Positions 10,601 through 23,214 of a stretch of 64,000 nucleotides of DNA are shown piece after piece. This DNA is from Tolypocladium sp. Sup5 PDA-1 (lineage: Eukaryota; Ascomycota; Sordariomycetes; Hypocreales; Ophiocordycipitaceae): NCBI GenBank assembly GCA_000750105.3, contig JPHH03000008.1, forward strand, positions 310,001 through 374,000, read 5' to 3'. The stretch's first letter is position 1; each line of letters begins with the position of its first letter. Below the pieces are notes generated by a model. It ran no database searches and was not told the DNA's origin. It worked only from the letters and a program-made list of their open reading frames with translations. The position numbers and the translations under genes were made by a program.

Positions 10601-12776
10601 TTCTCCCGGCCGACTTCAAGCCAGCCGAGAAGACGCAGACTGACATTGTGCTCTCACTCGTCAACCATAGCCCAAAGGAGAGGCCATCCAGCGCTGATCT
10701 GTTGAAGAGCGGTAAGCTGCCGGTCCAGATGGAAAGCGAGACTATACGACGCACTCTTGCGGGGTTGTCGGACCCGAGCTCCCCGTATTATCGCAAAATG
10801 CTCAGCACGCTGTTTGGACGACCTGTTGAACCCACGAAGGACTACGCATGGGACATGTTCGCAAGCAGCCCGAGCCCTGCAGAGCTGCACAATCAGAGTG
10901 TTGCGAAAGATGCCCTGACATCAATCTTCCGCCGACACGGGGCCGTGGAGACAACTCGCAGCTCCATCTATCCCAAGTCAGCGCATTACGGGGACAGTGT
11001 TTTTCAACTTCTGGATTCGAATGGTACGGTAGTCCAGCTACCTTTCGACCTGACGATGGGACTCGCCCGTCTGGTGGCTAAGAATTCCACCGCCTTACAG
11101 CGGACGTTCATGTTTGGACACGCATTTCGGGACAAAAAGGACACCGGGCAGCCGCAGATGTTTGGGGAAGTTGACTTTGACATCGTCTCCCACGACACTT
11201 TGGACCTTGCTCTGAAAGAAGCGGAGGTGCTAAAGGTTCTAGACGAGATCGTCATGGCATTTCCCTCCGTGTCGTCCGGTCCAATGTGCTTCCACATCGG
11301 GCATTCTGACCTGTTACAGCTCATCTATGAGCACTGCGGAATCCCTCCAGCGTGCAGAAGGGCTGCATCTGAGGTCTTGACAAAGCTGAATATCCACAAC
11401 TTCACCTGGCAGAAGATAAGGATGGAACTGCGGTCGCCGACTGTGGGTATGTCAGCCACCAGCGTCGACGAGCTTTCACGATTCGACTTTCGAGGTAAGA
11501 TGGATCTTGGTTGCAGACGCCCTACCCCCCTCCCGTACAGCCGATGGACTGTGCTAACATGCAAGTAGATACGCCTAACAAAGCTTTCTCGAAACTCAAC
11601 AAGCTGTTCGAGGGTACCGACATGTACCAACGTGCCTCGCCGACCATAGCTCACATCAAGGAAGTTGTCGAGTATACTAAACGCTTCGGCGTTTCCATAA
11701 AGATCTACGTTAACCCGCTCAATAGCATCAGGGAGGACTTCTGTCTTGGAGGACTCCTCTTCTCATGCATCAACGACAAGAAGGTATCCAAGGACGTCTT
11801 CGCTGCCGGCGGTCGGTATGACCACCTGATCAAGGAGCAGCGACCAAAGATTGGTGGCCGATATGATGAGAGACATGCTGTCGGGTTCAATCTGGCCTGG
11901 GAGAAGCTTGCGAGAACGCCCAAGTCCGGAGGCAAGTCATTCCTCAAAAAGGCCGAGGACGAGACAAGCAGCAGCATGTTCTCTGGCCATAGAGTAAGTT
12001 TTCAGCGATTCTGCTCTGAAAGACGCCCTTCTAACGAATCCCACCATCAGTGCGATGCCCTAGTGGCCAGCTTCGACAGCGCAGTCCTCAGATCTACTGG
12101 GATCGAGCTTCTTCGGTCACTCTGGTCGCATGACATCAGCGCAGAACTTGCCAAAGACGCAAGATCCCCTGAAGACTTGCTCTCGAAGCACAGAGACGAG
12201 ACTTACTCGTGGATAATAATCATCAAACAGGACTCGATGCTGAAGATTAAGACTATGGGCAGAAACGACGTCGCCGACGTGGATATTCCCGCTGCGCAAC
12301 TGCTCACGTGGCTTCGACCGCAGATCCGCGACCGGGACTCGAAGGCGATCGTGAAGCAGAGGAGCAGCACTTCTCAGGCCGAGTCCATTGGCTCCGCTGG
12401 TGAAAAGGACCACGAGCAGGATGTCAAAGTGCTGGTTGCCCAAACGAGGAGCAAGAAATTCAACCGACGCACCGTCGTGGAGCAGGCGCAGGTCAGCGCA
12501 TCGACCCTGGTGCGATCCTTCTTGGACGGGCCCATCTTGGCTGTCGAGACGACGGACCAAGTCATGGATCTCATCAGAGGGACCAGAATATCAGATTATG
12601 AGAGTTGGAGGAAAGTCGAGCACGCAGTCACGACTTCAGAGAAGAAGTACGTGCGTGAGCTCCACGACCAGCTCGACACGTGGCGATGCACGTATGAGAA
12701 GAAGAATGGCTCTCGGCACTCGTTCATCTACAACTTCAGGACTGGAACTTGCTTGTACTACGACTTGAGCGGCTAA
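7641..12776 (+). CDS. gcn2: eIF2-alpha kinase Gcn2 (Cpc-3 type)
   Basis: Gcn2 senses uncharged tRNA during amino-acid starvation and phosphorylates eIF2alpha, inducing the cross-pathway control factor Gcn4/CPC-1. Exons are 7641-7850, 7912-10041, 10106-10444, 10501-11494, 11569-11993 and 12051-12776, giving 1607 aa, the full family length. Domains in order are RWD (about 36-150), a charged helical linker, a pseudokinase (about 260-500) and an active kinase starting near 591. The pseudokinase is degenerate, with HQD in place of HRD and SDA in place of DFG. The active kinase has GKGGFGEV, YAIKK, HRDLKPENIF and DFGLAT, and the acidic insert typical of eIF2alpha kinases. A HisRS-like domain (about 990-1390) and a C-terminal ribosome/dimer domain follow. 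Every junction keeps the family reading. The start at 7641 is the first ATG that is in frame. Confidence 0.95.
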
Positions 12777-14505
12777 GGGCGTGTAGAGGATGGACCTCGG
12801 CTGGGGACGGTGCTCTCAGAAGGCCTAGGGGGCCACGTCAGGGGTCCATGGCATCATGCGCGATGGATGATTATGCAATGCTGGGAAGACACGTCTCCAA
12901 CTGATGAAAACACTGGCTAGGATTTTGCTTAAGGTATTGGCTCTTAGATATTCATAGAGGAAGGACGGATTGCAACTGATGTTCAAGCTCTCAGGCGGCC
13001 AGCCGAGAGAAGAATGAGCTGATGTCTCACCATTTGCCTTGCCTTGCAGATACCCCTTACGTGCTTCGTTTGCCCTGCAGGCGATTGGCTTGGCAGTGTG
13101 CATCGTGTTGCCTGGCGCCACGCGTTGCATGTCCATTCAAGTACTCGTACTTCGTGCGAAGAGGGCATTGGCACTGAGCCAGCGCAGCTCATCAGGTGAT
13201 GCCCGATGAACGACGATGTTCCCAGTGAGACAAACATGCCCCGGGGTGAGTGCGGAATGTCTGAAACAGAGTAGAGTTCCGAACAGCTGGGTCGGCCGGC
13301 GGACGGTGTCGGCGGCTGCTAGACAAGGGGCTGACGGGCCATGCCGAGAGGAGAGATGTCAGCAGGGATATTACCCGAAACCGGTCGTGGCAGCAGGTTC
13401 ACGAGAAAAATAGGAGTGAACAGCACTGGAGTGAAGCGTCTGCCAACAGTGTTTGGCTTCAGCTGCCGCGGTCCAGTCCGATAACCTTGTCGGCGCTTCC
13501 GCCGGCTGTGGTGGAACGAGTCAGGGGTGTCAAAGTCGTTGGTCCACGACTCATGACGAGGACGGACCGAAAGAAGGCAATATTGAAAACCATAAACTTG
13601 AACTATTGGAAAGGAAGCGGCATGCAAGGGCACCAGTGCAGTGCCAGCAGGCGTGTCCCGAACCGCCCCTATTTACCTGCTCAACTACCCTTTCCCCTGG
13701 CGGTTCGTGAGGCTTCAGCAGCGGCTGAGAAGCGGCCACGATGTGTTGCGGGAAAGCGGGATGGTGGGCATCGGCACTGTGGCGGCACCCGGTTCGCTGG
13801 GCTGGGACGGGGCACTGAAGGCGCCCAGTCCGTTTTTGTTAGCGGCCTGGGAGGCTAGTGGCCAGCCGGTTGCCGCTGGGGAGGGGCGTGCTGGGACCGG
13901 GCCCTGGGCCCCTGCAGGCTGTATCGCCTCCGCTTTAGCGCCCAAGACAAGTCCTTCAGGCGCATCAGAGTCATCCGTGACAGCGGCGGCGGGCCACCTG
14001 ATGCCGTCACTCCCACCCGCCTCAGCCCGCTGACCAACGGTCACGACGGCCACCTCCTGCATCCAGCTCTCCAGGTTCATCCATCGTCCTCCAAACACAC
14101 AACACATCCGTACCTACTGCACGCCCCCGACCAACGCTGCGGCTTGCCGCCTCTGAATCCCCTCACCGTCTCCGCTCCGCCCTTCTCTCTCTTCTCCTCC
14201 TCCCGCCTGCCTCGCCGACCTGTGCCCATTGTGTCCCCCCGCACGGCGCTGCCTGCCGCCTCGTTGCCTTTGAAGCGCCTCGTCTGGACTTTCACCGCGC
14301 CCGCCGACGTCTCAACTATTTATAACTTCCTCGAGTCCCCGAAGCCGCATCATCAGCCGCATCCTCAGCCGTGGCCTCTCCTACCGCCTCCGACACTCCT
14401 GGCAGACCTTCAAAACTGTCTTGTTGCCTCACGGGCTGCGGTCGACCGTATCGTCTTCAAAGACACCACACCGACGCTCCCGGGGGAAGCGAACAATACA
14501 TCACC
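12777..14505. other. Intergenic 1.7 kb, no gene seen
   Basis: Several overlapping open frames (for example 13453-13858, 13715-14107 and 14077-14295 on either strand) have no motifs or conserved look. The last part, with pyrimidine-rich tracts and CTATTTATAACTT near 14317, probably holds the promoter and 5' UTR of cdc34. An in-frame extension of cdc34 begins at 14371, but it lacks family sequence. Confidence 0.5.
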
Positions 14506-15326
14506 ATGGCGCAGAAGCGGCTCATGCAGGAGTTGATACCCCTTCATAAGGAGAAGTGGGTACACATCGAAGTAGGCAGCCGTCACGGACCCTCAAAGAC
14601 CGCGCTCTTGACCGGATACTAACATTCATACTCAAGACTGACGAAGCCAACATTCTGCGCTGGAAATTGGGACTCTGGGTCGTGAACCCGGATAGCGTCT
14701 GGCACGGAGCATACCTCAGGGTGAGTGCGAGCGCCACTTCCACACCGCTCCAGCTCGGAGTCGTTTGACGAGCAATCCTAACGAACGCTTCCAACTAGGC
14801 TGAGATGAGGTTCTCCCACGATTACCCGTACCAGCCGCCGACCTTCCGCTTCCTCACCAGAAGCATCTGTCACCCCAACGTGTACACGGACGGCAACCTG
14901 TGCATCTCCATCCTCCACAGGCCCGGAGACGACGAACAGTCTGGCGAGCTGGCGAGCGAGCGATGGAACGTCCTGCACGGCGTCGAGTCGGTCTTGCGCT
15001 CTGTCCTTCTCCTGATGGACGATCCCGAGATCAACTCGGCTGCCAACGTGGACGCCAGCGTTCTGTATAGGGATGATCGCGAGGAATACGACGCCATGGC
15101 CAAAGCGATAGTGGCACACTCGCAAAAGGACGTCCCGGATGGCGTCACCATGCCCACGCCGGCCCAGTTGGCGCCCGCACCACAGAAACAGGCGGACGAC
15201 GACGCCGATTTCTGGAACATGACCGACGAGGAGGAAGACTTTGGCGGCAGTGATAGCGACGAGGACATGGGCGACTTTGAAGAAGACGAGGATGAGGACG
15301 ATCTTGACGAGGAGGTCAAGAAATGA
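14506..15326 (+). CDS. cdc34: Ubiquitin-conjugating enzyme E2 Cdc34/Ubc3
   Basis: This is the E2 of SCF ubiquitin ligases and drives G1/S turnover of cyclin/CDK inhibitors. Exons are 14506-14571, 14637-14720 and 14799-15326, giving 225 aa. The UBC fold is clear: MAQKRLMQEL, GLWVVNPDS, YPYQPPTFRFLT and HPNVYTDGNLCISIL. The active-site Cys lies in NLCIS, and the Cdc34-type acidic active-site insert (HRPGDDEQSGELASERW) follows. The C-terminus is strongly acidic (DEEEDFGGSDSDEDMGDFEE), as in Cdc34 tails that bind the cullin basic canyon. I chose the ATG in caccATGG context because the protein then starts exactly like the family. The upstream in-frame ATG at 14371 would add 45 unconserved residues. 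The next gene downstream also has ubiquitin-related domains. Confidence 0.93.
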
Positions 15327-16288
15327 AGACGAAGCCTGGAACAAGCAGGCATCTCTCGCAGCATTCCTGCCCATCATTCATCCCTGGGACGGCAGCCTTC
15401 CATGGTTTACCACATCTACGGAGTACACGAAACTGCATAGCGCAAGTCTTTATGGCGTTTCCGACGGCGTGGTTTAACCACGGCGGTCGAGGCATCGAGC
15501 GAAAGGGCATTGGTGGCTATTTTATTTGACACTGGCTCTGTGGAGTAGGCGCCTGCTGTTGGCATCTTGGGACTCTGATTTTTCTCTCTTGTGTTTGAGC
15601 ATTAGCCCTTCTTGCAAGTCTGTTAGAGAGCGTATAGACGCATGGTTGCAATCTGCATTAGGTAGCCCAACAAGAGCAGGCGCGCCTGTGTTGGTGAACC
15701 CGACCAACGTGCGTCTACTGGGCCACGTGTGTCTGGACCACGATACATACAGTAGACAATTGACACTTTTTTTCAAATCCTCTCATCGTGGCTACTGCGA
15801 GGCGCTAAATGGTCTTCATGTGAAAGACTCCATAGAGCGTTTTGTGGTAATTATCACAGACTGCAGCTGCCTATTATTCCTGATCCATGCACCATTGGGG
15901 GGGTACGTCACAACCGGCTGCGGCGGGCTTTATCTTATCAGCCGCGACCCGTAGCGCTGCAGCGGCAGTCGACCTCACGTCAACGGTGCTTAAACCTCCA
16001 CAGCGTTTCCTGGTACTGTAACCGTCGCTACGAGCTTCCCGTCGCCAGCTCTCGCGACTTTGCCTCGTGACGCGGCATCGCATCATTTCTTCCACTTCTT
16101 GGACAACACGACCTCACGATAGCCGCGGCTTCATCATCGTTTTTGATCACGACATCCAGAACATCTTTGATTCGACCTCCTGACATCCCGATCAAGCTCT
16201 CGTAGCTCCAGACCTCCGCGACGATCCGGCCCAGAGCGACACCCGCAACGCCGATGCATCGGCAGCGAGAGGCCTGAAGCAGATCATC
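15327..16288. other. Intergenic, no gene seen
   Basis: This is the 3' flank of cdc34 and the promoter side of the UBA/UIM gene. It includes a TACGGAGTA 9-mer at 15417-15425. Open frames at 15526-15954 and 16028-16420 lack coding character. Confidence 0.5.
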
Positions 16289-19200
16289 ATGGCTTCCAAG
16301 GAGCCGTCTGAGGACGAGATCAATCAAGTCATTGACTTTGCGAGTCTCGATCCTCACAATGACCGCTCCCTGGTCATCCAGGCGCTGAAGGTTTGGCTCC
16401 TTTCCGCTCAATGCGGGCAAGCCCTGCTAACGTGTCCGCGTCATAGAACAATAGCGGAAACGTCGAGGCTGTCGTCATGCAATACTTCGATAATCCCGCG
16501 AGCGTACGAAACACCCCATCTCCAGTTTACCCTTGCATCCCCACCTGGCTGACGACGAGCTAGTTCCGACAAAAGTTTACGCAACTCTGGAATGACAGCA
16601 TGTTTTCTGCCGATAGAGATGGCTCCGACAACCATACTGGGATATGTAGGCGTCGCTCACGTGGTAACTGCGAGGGGGAAGCTGACTGCTGCAGCGTTTC
16701 ACATCGAGTCTATGGGACAGAACGATGTCATACAAGGCGTCACACCTCCCCCAGAAGGCTACGGACCGGGTGCTCCTTCGAGACCTCCCTCAAGGTCCAA
16801 CGATCGATCGCCACTGGGTAGGATGGTGGAATGGACTGCTGGAGGAGACGTTGCCGGTACTGCCAACCTTCCTCATGGCAGGAGTTGATCTAATGCTGAA
16901 CGCCCGTATAGGTGGCTCGAATACCCACTCACGAGAAGACGAAGACATGCAGCGAGCTTTGCGAGAATCGGCCCAGGAAGCAGGGATTGCTCTACCCCAG
17001 CAGGAATCCGGTATCGTGGACTCGTCGACTTCGATGCCGCACTTTGGTCCTGCGAACCGCAACGACTACGACCAGGGCAACTGGGCTATGATTCCTACCA
17101 AAACACAAGTTGCCAGTGCTCCCGCCCCAGAAACGAGAAAGAGAAGTTCCGGTGCGCCGGCATTCCTGATCCAGGGGCTCAGCTCAAGCGGGGACCATCG
17201 CCTGGGGGGGCTGGTCACTGTTCTCCACGAGATCCCACTAGCTCGCAACATCTTGCTACAACTGGGCGCGCCCGCAGCATCGTATGGCTTCAACAGCGAG
17301 TGGTGGAAGGGCCAGGCGATCCTGCCACCAGAGGCTCTAGCCAGACTGCAGTCCGGCGAGATACAATGGGGCGAACGACACGACACGTCGCCAAACTGTG
17401 AAGAGGAGATTCACAGGCTCATGGCCTTCCTCGACTCGACAGAGCGCAGCCACGGGGCCGTCAGTGTGCTGGCGGACCTGATTCCATTTTCCAGCATGGG
17501 ACCCGAAAAGCAGTTTTACGAGAATCTTGCACAGCAGGGAAGCGAGCTGGTCAAGCCTCTGACTCAAGTTGCCACGCTAGCTCATGTTTTTGGAGACGAC
17601 TTGGGCGACGAAGAGGCCAAGTTTGGCCTCTTGGAGATGGAGCACATGCGTACCGATTATGCCAACATCCAGACGCTGTACGAGTCTCTGGACCACGTCA
17701 TGTGGAGCGACGTGCTGTCCTGGAGCGAGATGCACGGGGAGTCCAAGATGGCCATGTTCAAAGAAATGGGCGAGGTCCTCACCATTAAGATTGGTGGCGA
17801 CGGACCCGAAGACTCCATCGAGATACCCGAAGAGTTTTATCCCGAAAAGTATCTCGTCAGCCGGAAAGACGAGGCACGGCGAATACAGCAAGGGTGGTGC
17901 GAAACCAAGAAGAACATCGAAGGCATCGCACAGCAGGAACGGCGGCTTTACGAGTGGCGAAATGACCTTAACCAGCAAGCGCACGACAAGAATGAGATTA
18001 TCCACAAGGTTATTAACCAGTGGAAGGCGTACGGCGAGTACTTGGAGGGCCGCGGACGATTCCGAGGAATGCAAGAGTCGGGCTTCGACACGGACAAATA
18101 CCCAGACTACCGAGCCGCCCCCTGCCAGATGAATGACGAGGAGCTACACCACCATCGCACTGTGGAGGGTGTGCTGCAGCTGTCGCAACGGATGCTGAGA
18201 GATATGGAATTAAGGTTGAAGGGTAAGGCTCACCGACACAGACACGGACGCCCCTTGTGCTGACTTGGCTGCAGCGCTCAGCATAAGCCTGGAAAAGGAA
18301 AGGGCCAAACAACGCTTTCTCGGCAGGCTTCTCACGATACCCGACAAGCGTGGCCGACCAGAGCCCATGACGTGCAAAAAGTATCTCCTTCGCGGCGTTG
18401 CGACTCAAGCGGACGTGGTATACGTCTGCCAGCGCTCAGTCGCGGACCTGATAGAATTGGACGACGAGCCGAGACCGCTGGATCAGTGGTGGAGGCTTGC
18501 GTATGTGTCCAAGGATGAACAGCCGGTCAAGGCCGAGGTATGGAATCTCGTGCGGCTTTCTCATACGATGATGAAGTAGCTAACGGCAAGACAAATCCAG
18601 AAGATCGAGAAAGAACGCGTTTTCAGAGATGTCTGGCAAGAGACCAAGACCCCTCTACTCGTCTACGCCACTGAAGACGCGCTAAACGTGCCGCGAGAAC
18701 CTCTTTCCGCGCCATTGGAACGCTTCGTACGGGCGGAGAATAAGGCTTTCCGCCAAGAGCTGAACCGGCAAAAGGCTGAAGCCTCAGAGCCGAGGATGAC
18801 AGCGATGGTCGACCCCATCTCTCCCTCGAAGCGAAAGCACCGCGCAGACAGCGTAGATTCGATGGACAGCAACCGTGCTTCCATCGGCAGCGACGACAGA
18901 GGCGGCTTCGACAACCCCTTTGGGGACGGACAAGAAATTGAGATGGCAGACATGCCTGAGCATGGGCTCGAGGTCATTGACGGCGTCGACATTGGGTCAG
19001 CACCCGAGGAGTCTAACATGCCTCGGCCAGTATTGCCCAGTCAGCAGCCGCCTGCGCACACGGAGAACACATCGGCCACCCTCACACCAAATACATTGCC
19101 GGCCGATGACGGGGAGCCTGTCGTTCCAGTTCAAGGTCAACGGCCAACAACGGCTGGTGTTAGTGAAGATTCCGAGGACAGAGCTCCCGAGATGCAGGAG

Positions 19201-19302
19201 CGCTCTCGGCCTCCAGCTTTCGTGGCCGCATCTCCAGGCACGAGCCGGAAAGATGGTGAGACGAGCGGAATAGATATGGAGATTCCGGGCCACCACGAAT
19301 AG
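16289..19302 (+). CDS. UBA/UIM protein with degenerate USP (deubiquitinase-like) fold
   Basis: It resembles the fungal 'ubiquitin interaction motif protein' group, related to USP25/28. I rebuilt seven exons: 16289-16390, 16447-16503, 16564-16645, 16695-16817, 16912-18222, 18275-18537 and 18601-19302, giving 879 aa. Residues 5-55 look like a UBA-type helical bundle (EDEINQVIDFASL, EAVVMQYFDNPAS). A UIM follows near 130 (EDEDMQRALRESAQEA fits the acidic-x-ALxxS consensus). From about 200 a USP-like region begins, where the usual Cys box would read N-x-G-N-T-C-[YW]. Here the aligned stretch reads LIQGLSSSGDHRLGGLVTVL and has no Cys. Near residues 590-650 the usual GHYW His box is also missing (YLLRGVATQADVVYVCQ), while the flanking WWRLAYVSKDE and LLVYATEDAL are kept. 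It therefore probably binds ubiquitin without cleaving it. The C-terminal 250 residues are low-complexity. Confidence 0.8.
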
Positions 19303-20615
19303 AGTTGCAAGGATGGCGAGGCCAAGCAGTCGCCGGACACTACGGTCGACTAGACGTGTTGATTCAAAGAGACAGGGACAGGAACATTGGAGCGGGAAGA
19401 AGGGAGAACGGGAACGGAGGCTTGTCTGAGTTATTATGGCTTCGTTGAACAGCATTTTTGCATCTTCCGTCGAGAGCGGCTACACAGCCAGGCGTCCAGG
19501 CGAAAGGAACAATGCATTGTACAGATGAATAGGATAGGTGTGCTATTATTCCGCTTGTCTCAATGATGGGATGAACAAAGGCATTGTGTTAATATTATTA
19601 CTACGTCAGCAGATTGGATGGCACTGCCATGGAAGGCCAGTGCACTGTTGTTTTATCCCGTCTGTCTGGTGCTGCGTGCCGTGGTGTGATGGCTCTCACC
19701 GCCATGTTTAAGCTTCGTCCAATGACAGGTCTAGGGTAGCCCAAAGGACGACCAACTGCCGCAATTGGATGGAAGCTTCCAGAAGGTTCTATGGTAGCTG
19801 GTAGCAGTGCTTGAGCGCACCAGGGGCTGCACTGTTGGGACGTAGCGGCTGGGGGTGCAGCAGGTACAGCTTGTCTTGCTGTCGTACGAGCGTCACGGCA
19901 TACGGAGAGCCGTGGACACTGGTTCATTGGGGTTATATCTCCTCGCGAAGCACACTGAAGCGGTGGTGCCATGCCCTGAAGTGAGGCCCGATGACAGCCC
20001 AGAGCGCCAGGGAACCCCGCAGTGGACTCTACCGACCCCGCCATTTTTATCCGTCGTCATACCTGGCTGGGGTCGGGTGGCCCATCACCTGGACAGGCTT
20101 TGGGTGTCTCTCAATTCCTCGCTCCCTCGTCACACAATTGTCGGTCCTGCTCGTCAGTCTGTGAATGAGGTGAACAGCTGCCTCTCGGCTATTGTCTCCC
20201 GGCGCCAGTCCGCAACAATCACTCCATTGATCGCTCTGGCAGGGCATTGGACTTGGCTGGCCAGTGCGTCATAGGGGCCCATCAACAAGCTGTTGAGCGC
20301 GCCGAATCTTCCACAAGCTCCCACAGTTGCCAGGTTCGGCCCCACACGAGCCAACCACTTGCGGGATCCCTCCATCACTGATCACTCCATCCCATCACCT
20401 CACGACGTCCATCCGACATCCTCCACCCATTTCTTGCCTCCCGCAGCTTTGCACAAATTGCACGCACCGCACACGACACCCTCGACAACGAAATTGCGCC
20501 GCGAATCATTTGCTTCCACAATCTTTTCTACACCGGCTGTCAACCTTCACTTGCTACACCACCACAGACAGACACGGACTAGACCTGCGTCGAAGTACGC
20601 AACTGGCTGCTCACC
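19303..20615. other. Intergenic 1.3 kb, no gene seen
   Basis: This is the 3' flank of the USP-like gene and the promoter and 5' UTR of the Hsp40 gene. A C/A-rich leader runs up to the caccATGG at 20616. Open frames at 19601-20044 and 19855-20274 on opposite strands show no family features. No heat-shock element was verified. Confidence 0.5.
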
Positions 20616-21992
20616 ATGGTCAAAGAGACGAAGCTCTACGACACCCTCAGCATCAAGCCGGAGGCCTCGCAGGATGAGATCAAGAAGGGCTACAGGTACG
20701 TCTTATATACTCTCGTTTGTTTACTCCCACACGCGGACTTTCGCGGCCGGCCGAGCTCGCCACTCCGCAGCTTGGACTGCACCGTGGCCTAGTCTCAACC
20801 TGATTTTGCCTCCTCGACGCCGCGCCGCATATGTCTTGGACCCTAATGCTAACGATATTCTGTGCACAGAAAAGCGGCGCTGAAATGGCACCCGGACAAG
20901 AACAAGGACAACCCCAACGCCTCTGAGAAGTTCAAGGAGTGCTCTCAGGCGTACGAGATTCTGTCCGATCCCGAGAAGCGCAAAATCTACGACCAGTATG
21001 GCCTCGAGTTCCTGCTTCGCGGTGGCGCCGCGCCCCCTCCCGAGAGCGCTGCTGGAGGAAACCCCTACGCGGGCGCGGGAGGCATGCCTGGCGGCTTCGG
21101 CGGCTTCGACTTTAACAACGCCGGCATGCCCGGCGGTGGAGGCGGCACACGGACGTTCCACTTCAGCACGGGCGGCGGCTCCGGGGGCTCCTACAACTTC
21201 AACAACCCGGAAGATATCTTTGCCGAGTTTATGCGCCAACAAGGAGGCGCTGGTAGCGGCATGCGAGGCGGGGACGACGACGAGGACTTCTCCGGCATCT
21301 TTTCTTCCTTTGGCGGCGCACCCGGCGGCGCGCGGCCTGGCCGCCCCAGGATGAGGACATCTGGGTTCGGTGACCCCAGGAAACGCGAACCGACGCCAGA
21401 AATCACGACCGTGGAGCGTCCGTTGCCCTTGAGCCTCGAGGAGCTGTTTAACGGCGTGACGAAGAAGATGAAGATTAAGCGCAAGACGTTTGACGAGTCC
21501 GGCAAGCGGGTGCAGACGGATCAGATTCTGGAGGTCCCCATCAAGCCTGGCCTGAAGAAGGGATCGAAGATCAAGTTCAATGGCGTGGGCGACCAGGTGG
21601 AGGGCGGTCGCCAGGACCTGCATTTCATCGTTGAGGAGGTAAGCAACGCAACTCCATGGAACATTGCAGAGATTTATGAGACTAACTACTTCTCACAGAA
21701 AGAACACCCGCTTTTCAAGCGTGAGGACAACGACATCGTGCACACCGTGACCCTGGACCTGAAGGAGTCCTTGACGGGATGGAAGCGGACAGTCGCGACA
21801 ATCGAGGGCAGGCAGATCAACCTGGACAAGGGCGGGCCAACGCAGCCCGGAAGCGAAGATCGGTACCCCGGACTGGGCATGCCCTTGACGAAGAAGCCGG
21901 GCCAACGCGGCGACTTTGTGATCAAGTACAAGGTCAACTACCCGTCGAGCCTGACTGCAGCCCAGAAACAGCAGCTGCGGGAGATTCTGTAA
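20616..21992 (+). CDS. sis1: Type II Hsp40/DnaJ co-chaperone (Sis1/Psi1 class)
   Basis: This is a J-protein that stimulates Hsp70 ATPase and delivers clients; Sis1 orthologues are cytosolic/nuclear and ribosome-associated. Exons are 20616-20695, 20870-21638 and 21699-21992, giving 380 aa. The J domain (about 1-70) contains the HPD motif in ALKWHPDKNKDNP. A Gly/Phe- and Gly/Met-rich region spans about 75-195 (GGMPGGFGGFDFNNAG). The C-terminal beta domains carry the usual class II sequence (RPLPLSLEELFNGVTKKMKI, ending SSLTAAQKQQLREIL). There is no CxxCxGxG zinc finger, which separates it from Ydj1-type class I proteins. The first intron (174 nt) splits the Arg codon before KAALKWHPD. Confidence 0.93.
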
Positions 21993-23214
21993 ACACGGAG
22001 CCTGAAGGGTCTGGCAGGGGCATTTATTCAAGATGGCTGGGCTGGGATGTAACGAAGCTACGAGCTATTGGAGTTGCTGGGGGACAGGACGGTTCTGTTG
22101 AGCAGTGATGATGACGACGACGATGATGGTTCAGGGAAGCACCGAGATGGTGCAAGGCGTTTAGGGTCATGATTTTGCGTCGAGTCGGCACTTGTGTCCT
22201 TAGCATACGGCATAGCATTTCTGTGTGGGTAATGGGAACGGATTTACGTGCTTGAAGCTGGTCCATTGTAGACGGCCTAGTGCAAGGTGGCATCGTCCGG
22301 ACGTACTTGGTACCTGTGCTAGTTGCACCAGCTCAGGGAAGAGAGTCGAGGCACGGACAATAGCATAGGACAAAACAATCAATAGAACAGAATCTGCTCA
22401 ACTCCACTGCCATGTCCACCATGCTCTCAGCAGTGAGCACAAGCAACTCCTCGCGTAGCGCACCCAGCGGCCCAAGGGAGCAGCCGCCCAACTGCGACGA
22501 CCCGATTAGCTGACACCGGGCCGCGCGATGGCTGGATGACGCTTCCGCAGGTGCATATGCTCCGCAGCTGGCGCCCGCCGACCCACTGCGGCGAGTTCTT
22601 CAGCACCCGAGGTGGGAAGATGTGGGCTATCCGGTGAAGATCAGTGAAGACTATGATCTTCTGGCAGAGTCGGAAACAGGGAATGAACTCGATACGTATG
22701 GGGACAGACGACATGTGAAGATTGACGATGGGGACTTTGGTGGTCATCTTGGCGGGGTGGGTGGCATGCCCATGACGACAAGGAGGGGGAGGGGTAGCGT
22801 TGCCGTATTACGGCCGGCCGCTTGTGAGGCTTGTGGTTGCTTTGTCTCGGAGGGAGTCGAGGGGCTCGATGGGCATCGAGGGATGCCCTACACAGGGGCC
22901 TAAGGAAGTTGAGGTATTTTCGTGGATGAATTGGCCGTCCGTCGGCGCTTCTAGTGTTACTCTGCTCCTGCTCTTGCCCGTGATTTGCTGCCGTCTCTCT
23001 TGGCTGGGAAGGGGCGCTCCTCGACGCATATCCGACTGAACTCTTTCCTCGACGCCAGCCCCCCCACCACGGGCAAAAGCAAAAAGAAACAACTATCCGT
23101 AGCCTACTTCTTCCTCCCTTTAGCTTCCTCCATCCCTCGCGGCAGCTTCTCTCTCTGCATCGTCTCGTTTTCTCGCACATTCCCTAGCCAATTTCTGCTG
23201 CGAATACCGTCAAG
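21993..23214. other. Intergenic 1.2 kb, no gene seen
   Basis: Antisense and sense open frames (22427-22747, 22641-23180, 22622-22903) overlap in different frames and have no motif. The final 170 bp is a pyrimidine-rich leader before the HAD start codon. Confidence 0.5.

Noticed and set aside
14371..14505. N-terminal extension of Cdc34
   Set aside because: It is in frame but unlike any E2 N-terminus, and the ATG at 14506 has better context and the conserved start.
20721..21623. 300-codon minus-strand frame
   Set aside because: It is antisense to the Hsp40 G/F region; composition reflects the complementary strand.
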